This document shows positions 54,446 to 64,000 of a stretch of 64,000 nucleotides of DNA, piece by piece. Both the position numbers and the translations under genes were made by a program. Source of the stretch: Anticarsia gemmatalis (taxonomy: Eukaryota > Arthropoda > Insecta > Lepidoptera > Erebidae); contig NC_134771.1 of assembly GCF_050436995.1 (NCBI RefSeq), positions 4,567,501 to 4,631,500 of the forward strand. The letters are read 5' to 3'. How positions within the stretch are numbered: the first letter of the stretch is position 1; every line of letters begins with the position of its first letter. The notes beneath the pieces are model-generated. The model did no database searches and was not told where the DNA came from. It saw only the letters and a list, made by a program, of their open reading frames with translations.

Positions 54446-57148
54446 CATATGCATGCAAAATAAGATGTAATGTCCTACAATCCTCTGCTGTCTGATACAT
54501 ATTTTTGTTCAGCCTATCAACCAATAGTACTTATTTATTGTTAGGTAATAAATTTCATAACTCCAAATAAAAGACTTAAGTACTGTTTAATGAGTGACAA
54601 TCTGTAAACTATACATTAAATATTGTGTTACGGTAGCAGCAGAAGATTTATAAGATAAGATAATGTGTCATACGTTTATTTTAGTAATTATTTCAATGAG
54701 ATGTGTTTACATTTCCGCTGTTTAAGGTTGTTGTCACAGCAGGCGTATTTTTGGTGGTTACAGACAAATAAGTCTTTATCACTGCCCACGAACACAACAC
54801 CATAGGTATGGAAAACGTCGCGTCGTGCCATATCGCACTACCTAGAACTTTTTTTGCATTGTTACCTATGCCGTAAGGAGCATGCTTTAAATGTGTGTAA
54901 ACAAGTATAATGGCTTAGTTAACAGTCAAACAATACATAGGGTGAAACACTACACTAGAATTTGATAGGTACTACGGTAAAAATAATTAGAAAATAAGCA
55001 AGAAATACACTCTGAGAAAGAAAATTTGCACGAAATGCGCACACTAACTGACTAGGCGTATAGATCTGAATTGTCGGCAGAAAATCATACACGCGCAAGA
55101 AAACTTATTTACCATATTTATTGACTTAACACCCTTATATAATATACAAGATTATTAATATTAACATAAACATTTACTATAAACCGGGCACATTTCCAAG
55201 TGACGAGCTGAAACTCCTTACAGATTCTAATAGCACTTCGTCTAAACGAAAAATCTAGCTCAAATGTCTTCTGGCGGTAACTTTTCACTTAGAAACACTA
55301 CATTTTATATATGTAAATACATTGGTACTACTATTGCCTCCGACTTTGCGTATGTGGCGTTGAGGTATGTGGATAAAAAGTATCCTGTAATTATGCATTA
55401 TTTTAAATAAAAAACAGTGAAATTCGTTTAGCCGTTTTTGACCTATTATCATTTGTATATGATGTACCTTTACAAAAAAACACTTGTACGTCGATAAAAT
55501 TTAACTAATATAAATACAAATACATAGTCGTATAAATAGTCGAGTAATTTCGGGTTCTGGTTGTACTTTGAGTACGTGGTTTGTATGTTTGTAAAAATCC
55601 CCACGAAACAAGACGAGTTATTGTTATTCTTAAAAAAAAGTATACAAAAGGGCTTCAGACGCTTTATGGCAATTTTGATCTCTAGAGGCACTTTTCAGCA
55701 TTTAACTGATATTAAAAACACGTATAAAACCTTAAACAATGGCCCCAAATAACTATCCATTCAGAGACTAGAGGTATACAGACTATACAGTGCCAAATCG
55801 TTTAGTATCTAAAGGATACTAAATCTTCTTACTGCTGTGCCAAATGCCTGAATTCTGTGACAGTCCGTGCACTCCTAAATACGATTTTCCCAGTTTTCAA
55901 TGAAACTCTCTACACAATATTTTTAGACCATCTTTGTCCTCGTAGTTTTAACTATGAATTGAAAACATTGGGAGAACTTAATATATATTTCTTTTATTTT
56001 TAGTATTTGTTGTTATAAAGTGGCAACGGAAATACATAATTTGTGAAAATTTCAGCTTTCTAGCTGTCATGGTTTATGAGATACTGTCTGAAGACAGATA
56101 GACAGACAGCGGAGGCTTAGTAATAGGGTCCCGTTTTACCCTTTGGGTACGGAACCCAAAAAGTACTCGAAGGATTGGCAAATCACCAGCCTCGATTTGG
56201 TAAGCATGGTACACCCAAGGACGGCTTCTGTCTTATTCTGGATTCTAAAAGACATTCCCACGCTCTTATTGTCATTTCTCCCTTTCGCAAATCGCATCAG
56301 TGAACGTCCCATTGGCTAAGTGATGGATTAAACATTGTAACTAACTACCTGTTTTCAGCACACGCTTGGAATCTAAACACGTCATCACTTCTCATTACTA
56401 TTACATAGTCACGTTAATACAAAAAAAAACCCAAATTGAAATCACTGCATCCGTTCGGAAGTTATGATGCCACAGACAGACAGACACGTCAAACTTATAA
56501 TAACAGCCCTATCGTTGTAATTTAGTTCACGAAGAACATTTTTATCTAGAACACATAACAGTGTCTTAATTTGCTGAAATGTAATAATTACTACTGATGA
56601 TGTAATTACTATTGAATATCGAGCTTCGAGCTAGGGAAGAACAATGCCATAACAACGATAACCCGACCCACAATCGCTATCAAAAGCTAACAATATCTAC
56701 TACAGATTACTGTAAACCATCTTAGCTGTATATAAGCTGTATAAATCTTTATATACGATGTAACTGAGACTATTGACGTTCAACAATGTACCATTTGTTT
56801 GTATTATGGAGTGGTGGATCCGTTTCAATGTGTCGGATTACGAAGAGTATTTGAATATGAAATACTCTAGATAGGATATACAGTAGACTAGTACTATTAT
56901 TGTATGGACTCTCAGATTCTTTGACCAGAATTTCTTGGTGATTATCCGAATTTCGATAGCCATAGACATACGGTTCCTAACCTTTTATGGACTACAGCCC
57001 CGGTACAAAGAAATGAAACCCTTATCATATAGGGGTATGAAAAATAGATGTTGGCCGATTCTCAGACCTACTCAATATGCTCACAAAACTTCATGAGAAT
57101 CGGTCAAGCCGTTTCGGAGGAGTAATGTAACTAACATTGTGACATGAC

Positions 57149-57405
57149 ATTTCTCGGAAAACACTCTGAGTAGTCTACTTTTTGTCAGGTAGTCTATTTA
57201 TCGTGCCACCAAGTTATCAACATGATGGAATAGAGACTGTACCTGTTTTGCGAACTCTGAAGTAAATGTCCTAAGCATCCATATCTCGGAAACCACGTTG
57301 AGTCGGCTGCTTTTCATCAGATCCCTCGTCTATCTACCATGCCATCGGCTTATCAACATGATAGAATAGACACCTGTTTATCAATGCGAACTCTGGAGCG
57401 ACACT
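57149..57405. repeat. Tandem duplication, period about 132 bp
   Basis: Both units contain 'ctcggaaa', 'ttatcaacatgat' and 'gcgaactctg' in order (57149 and 57281). They are strongly diverged, so the duplication is old. Confidence 0.6.
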
Positions 57406-57551
57406 ATTCACCACGGATCAACTGACACGCAGTTCCCTAGTTTCAATGGAATTGATTTCCATGACCGAATAGCAGTTTTGCATCTTGTGACTTTTGAAAG
57501 GTGATTTCAACTTTGTAAATCAACATCTAAATACTGTTTTAATACATACAT

Positions 57552-57722
57552 ACATATCACGCCTTTTCCCATAGTGGTAGGCAGAGAACTAAGAACGCCA
57601 CTTGGTACGATCTTCACAACCTTCCTTTGCCTCATTCACATCCATATATGTTGTCATACAGGACCGCCGGTTACGCGTAGCACCTGACCATTATGCAAGA
57701 TATCGACGATGATCTGTGTATG
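57552..57722 (+). repeat. Short dispersed repeat
   Basis: Best copy of the unit also at 3738 and 47195. It runs from 'tcacgccttttcccatag' to 'atgatctgtgtatg'. Confidence 0.65.
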
Positions 57723-58317
57723 TTAAAATACTTCAAGAATATATAGAATTTTCGAAAAATATGTTTATAAAAATCCTTCTATATACTTGAAACGTAATCT
57801 CAATATATCTTTCACCGTTATATCCAAGTTGATCCTCACAATATTTGCATAAGACTCGAAAGCTTCTAAAATTGACGTATAGGAGCCAATATTTGCTGAA
57901 AAGGTCAATGACTGGACGTGTCGAAGATAGTATTATCTGCAGTGGATAAAAATGTATATCTTATGTAATATCGGAGTTAAATGCATCTGCAATTTTATAA
58001 GGTTGCTATAGTATTTATTTTCAAAACGAAAGTTTGCATCTTAAACTATAATAAAGTCTCAAAAAAGGACGAAAATGTATCTAAATATTGACCGATTGAA
58101 CGGAAAATTGCTTTATTATTGGCCGTTTTCAAACTAGGAATCTCAGTAAAATTTGATAGAATCAAAGAAATATTTTCCATAATATTAATACTCTTCAAAT
58201 TAAGCCTTTCAATTAATCTTTAGTAACTAACTACTTTCAGCATGGGATAAACTTAAGTTAAATTTACTTGAGCGATATTATCTGGCTTACTAAAATGTAT
58301 TATACTAATCCTACTAA

Positions 58318-58470
58318 TATTATAAATGCAAAGTGTAACTCTTTCACGGAAAAACTACTGAACGGATTTTTTAACGCAATTTAATACATAAATAGTTCAT
58401 AGCCTAACACGTATGATACTTTTTATCACGAGAAATTTCCACACGAACGAAGTCGCGGGAGGAAGCTCGG
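58318..58470 (-). mobile_element. RTE-like non-LTR 3' end, reverse orientation
   Basis: Starts 'tactaatattataaatgcaa' and ends 'gaacgaagtcgcgggagg', the reverse of the tail at 46407-46625. Confidence 0.65.
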
Positions 58471-59501
58471 TGATAAATAATGCCGTTAGACGTTAAAAAC
58501 GTTTGTAATTAATCAAGAGATCTTTTCAATTAAACAAAAACCCATTGATCTCTCATCCAGCTTTTACAAAACCTCCCAAAAAAACCCAATTACCGTCGAT
58601 TACATTAATCAAAGGCCAGCAAAATAACATGTTTGTGTTAAAACATTTTAAATTGAATTAATTGTTAATCCATCATAGTAGCTGTTATACGTCCACCGGG
58701 AACAAGCCTTCAAACTTTGGACTTTTCAGAGACAGTTTACTATCAAAAGTTTTGTAGGTCATGTCTCAAGTATCTGCGAATAGATTAGTTTGTTAAAGGT
58801 CAGTTGGGGTCCAAATATAAGTGTAAATGGTGAATATTTAGGGTTTCGTAGCCAAAGGGTGAAAATGAAACATTGTTATTGAGACTTCGCTGTCTTTCTT
58901 TTACTAGGTTGTATCTTATAAACCATGATAGTTAGATTAGATTAGAGTTGAAATTTTCCTAAGTGATGTATTTCTGTTGCTATAACAACACACACTAAAT
59001 AGAATTTTGGTTTGCCTAATATAATATTTAAGCCCCCACACAAAAACATGATTTTTGGATCATTTTTAAATAACGGTACGAAACCCTTTGTCTTCGAGAC
59101 CAACTAGCACTTGAACAAATTTTGCTACTTTTTGTGATCCAGTCTCTAATGTTTGTTACAATACGATGTGTGCTGTGTCTATATTAAGGTACTAAAATAC
59201 ACAACCATCACCACACATGCTTGTAAAAATCTTGCGCGCATCTATCCCATTATAATTACCTATCATTTTCAGTGTCAAAAATAAACAGAGTTCCTTTTGA
59301 TACTACTCAAACAGTGTTTCTTTATTGAACTATCGCTGATCAATGCACTTGCATCTACACTGATATATGAGTTGTCAATAGGTTAATAGAAACCAATCGC
59401 ACAATTATTGGCCTGCCATGAGCAATAAATATAAACAAAGTGATCATAAATTATATAGGTACAATGCAAATTACGTTACAATACAAAATATACTATTAGG
59501 T

Positions 59502-59755
59502 ACTAGCTTTTGCCCGCGACTTCGTCTGCGTGGTTTGTGACTTAGGACAACATTTTCATACAAACTTTCATCCCCTACGTTATCTCCTTCGGGGTAGAAT
59601 TGGTCAAAATCCTTTCTTAGCGGATGCCTACGTCATAAAATCCATCTGCATGTCAAATTTCAGTCCGATCCGTCCAGTGACTTGGGCTGTGCGTTGATAG
59701 ATCACTATTATTCACTATGTCAGTAAGACACCTTTGAGTTATATATATTTAGATA
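59502..59755 (+). mobile_element. Non-LTR/SINE-like repeat 'actagcttttgcccgcgact', copy 2
   Basis: Same element as 33306-33530 with a small insertion near the middle. Confidence 0.7.
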
Positions 59756-59848
59756 TGGACAGAAACCACGGAAACAGCTCATTGGCTCCTCCATTAGGGC
59801 TTACCAGAATCTTCAGCAATGCATAGAAGATGAACAAGCATATGAACT

Positions 59849-60023
59849 GTAGCGCGATTCTCTCTACAGTCGGTACTGTCGAGTATCGAAAGTTTGACAT
59901 TTAAAATGTACTGCCAAAATAGTTCCTACGACGCCCGTTAGAGGCGCTGATTAGATATCCATACAAAATTTCTCGATAGCTAGCCGGTTGTCGATTGTCG
60001 ATAGTAGTAGAGAATCGAGCTAC
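59849..60023. mobile_element. Candidate MITE with GTAGCKCGATTCTCT inverted ends
   Basis: GTAGCGCGATTCTCT at 59849 and AGAGAATCGAGCTAC ending at 60023. Paired TCGATAG blocks lie inside. Confidence 0.55.
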
Positions 60024-61567
60024 TGCTCAGCAAAGTATAGCAAAAAATACTTCCAACTAGTACGGCCTTGTATAATCAACTTTATCAAGATGAGTTCAAA
60101 TATTGATATCAGTTTTTTTCGATTATTATTCATTCTCATTGACATTTTCCATGTCGAGTGTTACAATATTGAATACTGAAGTGGTGTTTCAATACAAATT
60201 GGCACAGATATGCTAATCAGCTGCAAATTAAGTCTAATGATTGCGAAGAATATTGACTTATAGAATGGACAAGGAGGCATTCATGTAGTCTTGAATATTC
60301 GAGAGTAATTGTACTTATTACTTTTACAGATCTCGTTCCTTTTCTTAGCTTAAAATCAACTTCACGTTCTTTTTGCGGTAAAACCAACTCCCAAAGTAGT
60401 TTGAGCTGAATGTAGTTTTTATGAATACACGTAATAGATATAGAACCTAATGGTTAAATTAAGCAAATAACTGTTCTTCTCCTTTGTTAGATTCCACAGT
60501 AAGTATTAAAAAAAAGTCCAGCCCTGATGTTACAGTAAACCAACATCAGACAGGGTGTGAACGTAGCTGACATATAACGCAACAACATTCTTCAAAGAAA
60601 GAAAGAAAAAAGGATCTAAAGCAGTAAAAGCAGGAGTCCCATGGAGCGTAAGAACTAAACCTTTCAGGCCCAAAAAAACCTCCCCAATCCACGTTATAAA
60701 ACTTGGTACTACAATTTATATTTCATGTATTGCTACTCCATAAGTTACTCTGATTATCCCCCCAGCAACTTTTCTATTGAAGCCTGGCAGTACTTTAGCA
60801 AACTCTTTCAAAAATCTTTGATCTCCATTCTGCTACTCTTAAATCCTTCACAAAGCAGCAGCATCATAAACTCAAACCATTTCCACAATTTTACTACAAA
60901 ACCCAAAAGCCCGTAATAAACAAGAATATAGTCAAATACCTTTGTTGCCCAACTGGTGAGAGATCAGATAATCTGTACAAATAAACAACACTACAGTATA
61001 CGGTTATCTGTTAAGATAACAAGTGTTGTTGTGACTTATGTATTGATACAAGATGATACGAAAAATAAAGTTTTATATCCGAGATTAAGAAAGACTACGA
61101 GTAGCTTCTGTCTTTTGATATTTTTTCCTGAGGTTAAAGATAGGTAGGATTATCTCCAAATACATAGATAAATCGCCAAATGTATTGCTTAGGGCTAAAC
61201 TAAAGAACGGCTGAACCGATTTTAAAAATTCGCAAATACACAAATTTTATACTTAATCTTAATGTTTTCATACAAAAACAACACAATTTCTACAGTGTAG
61301 AACGACTGATAAACTATCTGTCAAGTATCAAGCGCCTGTCAAAACCGTCTGCGGATTAGAAACAAAACGATAAGTTGTTTGACCCCATTTAGTTAGAAAA
61401 CAAAATGCTTCTGCTACTTTTATCAAGGGATTATATATTTTGGGTGCTTTCCTACTTGGTGAAGTCATCTCTGGAACCTCAAATAGCCATTAAGCGAAAA
61501 CTCTATCACTATAAGAACATAATACCAGATGCATATTAAGTATCTACTGCTAAATTAATTAACTAAT

Positions 61568-61636
61568 GCCCGGTTTTTGAGGCACATTAAGCAGTAGTCT
61601 ATCTATTTAACCGCTAAATGTACCTCAGATATCGGG
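61568..61636. mobile_element. Palindromic MITE (CCCGGTTT family), shortened copy 5
   Basis: GCCCGGTTTTTGAGGCACAT at the left and CCGCTAAATGTACCTCAGAT at the right. The centre is deleted. Confidence 0.68.
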
Positions 61637-62335
61637 AGATAGGTACATTAGCAAAAACAAACGGACATTGTTGTACTTATATACTTAAAATAAATCAATG
61701 AAAACTGAAAACTATCTTAAAATCTGTTTGATAGTTTTTGAGTTTCTCGCGAACAGACAGACGCCGCAGAAGACACCATTTTATAATATGAAAGTCATTT
61801 AGAATCTGGTGTATTTTGTGTCCAAATTATTTTAGCTTTTAAGCTTCTCTCAACGGAATAATTTTATATGTTTCGTCCGCAGCAACGAGATAGTTAACTA
61901 AGTATTTTAACCATTTACGTATGCTGCAAAACTGTCTATATGCCCACTTTTGAGACATTTGCAGGTGCCAGAAAATGTTGAATATAATAATATAGCTTTT
62001 ATACAAAATAACAACAGCTATGTCTGCCTCTGTAACCCAAGAAGTAAAATGTTAAATAGCAGAAAGACTATTCTAAATAGTAAAAACGGGACCTGTAACG
62101 TGCCAATAAATGGGCAACCTTTGAATTCAATGGTAAGACTTCGATATCTATAGTCAAAACTGCATACGTTGGACTGAATAGAATCCTGAATTAGGGCCAA
62201 CCATTAAAATATAATATTTTCAATAAAGCTAACAATTTTTTTAACTGTTTTTGATGACTCTTCCATATCCCTCCATAGGAATAATAGACAATCCCTATTC
62301 CCTTCAGACGATTATTCTAGTACTATGTAGACCAA

Positions 62336-62565
62336 TAACCATTCTAAAATGGCAATGGGCATGGCACTTGACTAGATGTGAAGACGGTAGGTGGACCAAA
62401 CGGACTGAGAGCCATGGAACGGGCGAAGATCGCAAGGAAGGCCTCCAACTAGATGGTCGGATGACATCGTGAAAAGTGTAGGTCTGCAATGGATGAGAGA
62501 AGCGCAGGATCATAAAATAATGGCGTACTGAGAGGTAGGCCTAAAGTCAACAGTGGGTAGAAATG
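62336..62565 (+). pseudogene. RTE-clade reverse-transcriptase C-terminus, frameshifted
   Basis: In one frame KWQWAWHLTRCEDGRWTKR and, after a frameshift, RWSDDIVKSVGLQWMREAQD. Together these match the C-terminal W-W-GH..R..D.RW...RW.DDI......W...AQD pattern of RTE-type endonuclease/reverse transcriptase proteins. Stops and shifts show it is dead. Confidence 0.75.
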
Positions 62566-63714
62566 GGCTGAATAGATAGATGAAAAGTCTAGACATAGAC
62601 CTTACACACTCGTCAAAACGACCTACATAGAATATATTAGTCAATAAACAATTTCATAATAGAGCAGAAGCTATGAAAATACTTCCACACATCCATTGAG
62701 TGCGTGACAGCATTCGACATTGAACTTAACCTTATGTAAAGCTGTATTAAATACCTCATTTATTATTAAGAGACATACATTCTTTAATGTGAAATGGCTA
62801 TATTTATGCGTACATTAGGTTTAAATGTTTATAATTATAAAATTCATACAATATCAGGGTCTCCGACGAACATATTTATGAAAATGATAGAAGTGATATA
62901 AACATTACCTACCCTACACATATTAAAAGACGATTTTTATAAAAACGGTTTCTTAGGGATATTTACTAGGGAAAAGACGTTCTCTGATCACTTGTTCAGC
63001 ACGGTGAATCAATACCCGCAGTAAATCATTAGTGAATCCAAGAAAGCCTCTTAAGCCTGGAACCCATCACGTATAACCTAGGTTTAAGATAGATTCTAGG
63101 TTCTAGTTATAGGTTATAGTTATAAGAGCTTGCATTAAAAGCCAAAAATAATCCTGGATGCACCAGTCACTACTTAACTTACTATTTCATCCGTGTACTA
63201 CGAGTACTTTCAACCAAACTTAAGTAATAACCATTTATTATAACTATTACTATTATTCCTGAACTACTAACATGATTACATCTATAGAATATCAATGAAA
63301 AGCAGATATAATCGACTGAAATGTTACGCGGGTACAATGTGTATGAATACTGCTATTATTTCAAGTGGTGTGAAGGGAAATGTGTCTAGCTGTTATATAA
63401 GTAAAGTGTTTAATAGAATGTTGCGTATATAGAAATTTAGTTTTTGAGTGTAATGTGGAAATATAAACAAAATTTCGTTTCTTTTCATTGAATTGTTACT
63501 TTGTTATGGAGGATTCAAATTCTATTTCATAAACGAATAGAATTTGAATATAAAGCTACTACCAGCATATCGCATATTTGGAGTTTAAAGTACAACTTGT
63601 ACAAAATTCTTATCAATATAAATAACAATGAATCACCGAAATGTATGTACGCGCATAACTTTTCAAAAACTAAACTAAATTGAACAATTCTTTTTTTAAT
63701 ACGTTTGTAACTAT

Positions 63715-63835
63715 CGGCACAAGGTTTGTATGGGATCGACAGGATTAAAATTCTCACGGGAATGGAATCAACGGGATAAAATTGCACTATACCCAGACGA
63801 AGTCGAGCCAGTTCGCTAGTAGCAAATAAATAAGT
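63715..63835 (-). mobile_element. Non-LTR 3'-end fragment
   Basis: Reverse strand reads 'gaactggctcgacttcgtct' then 'gattccattcccgtgagaat', typical of lepidopteran LINE tails. It accounts for the longest minus-strand open frame at the end of the window. Confidence 0.55.
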
Positions 63836-64000
63836 AGTTACGAATTCAAATTCGCCTTCAACAAAATAGTTTAATAATCTTCTGGGCACATTATAAACAA
63901 AAGGTAGTTATTGAACATCACTTAGCTGAAAAATACTAGGTTTGTATTCCCTTTTTGCATAAAATCGGTTAAACGTATGGTTAATCAAACCTATAGATAA

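Larger units (their letters stand above)
53030..64000. other. Gene-poor right end of the window
   Basis: AT-rich DNA with the repeats listed. A palindromic TGACGTCA (CRE-like) lies near 53639, upstream of the distal minus-strand exon. I found no further coding exon on either strand. Confidence 0.5.

Noticed and set aside
63527..63889. 120-codon minus-strand open frame
   Set aside because: Runs through a LINE 3' tail and AT-rich DNA. No domain is recognisable.
1..64000. CRISPR arrays, operons, phage or bacterial features
   Set aside because: Spliced genes, poly(A) signals and animal transposons make this a eukaryotic nuclear sequence. The tandem repeats lack the regular repeat-spacer form.

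Overview
The window is eukaryotic nuclear DNA from a moth or butterfly (Lepidoptera). The evidence is GT-AG introns, AATAAA poly(A) signals, AT-rich intergenic DNA, and families typical of that order: Lep1-like non-autonomous Helitrons, two tRNA-derived SINE families, RTE and CR1/Jockey-like LINE tails, and many small MITEs. A noctuoid moth is possible but cannot be settled from this sequence.

Layout. At 0-6 kb there is a long (TTTTA)n array and repeat-rich intergenic DNA. At 6.1-11.3 kb there are two tandem three-exon genes on + for small secreted Kunitz/BPTI protease inhibitors (78 and 76 aa). Their intron phases are identical, but the P1 residue differs (Met versus Tyr). The duplicated block includes upstream sequence, and the second copy has a Helitron in its leader. 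At 11.3-18.4 kb the DNA is intergenic and repeat-filled. At 18.46-25.65 kb, on the minus strand, lies a complete ten-exon adenosylhomocysteinase-like (AHCYL/IRBIT-type) gene of 485 codons. A further minus-strand exon at 52,950-53,025 has a start codon, a good donor and the same phase. I infer it is an alternative distal first exon of the same gene, which would then span about 34.5 kb.

Inside that inferred giant intron, on the + strand, is an odorant-binding-protein gene of the Minus-C type (138 aa; exons 41,188-41,241 and 47,708-48,070). Its TATA promoter and signal-peptide exon are tandemly duplicated 561 bp upstream. The rest of 25.7-52.9 kb is transposon debris, including a 1.6 kb foldback of a Tc1/mariner-like element, a LINE C-terminal fragment, minisatellites and MITEs. 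From 53 to 64 kb I see only repeats and unremarkable AT-rich DNA.

I found no obviously new system. The most interesting features are structural. A MITE duplicated a splice donor of the AHCYL gene in its target-site duplication. The odorant-binding-protein gene has a duplicated promoter plus signal-peptide exon. Alternative first exons may enclose that gene. The Kunitz pair has diverged at the reactive site. There are also several near-perfect hairpins and an 11-bp-periodic repeat just past the AHCYL stop codon.
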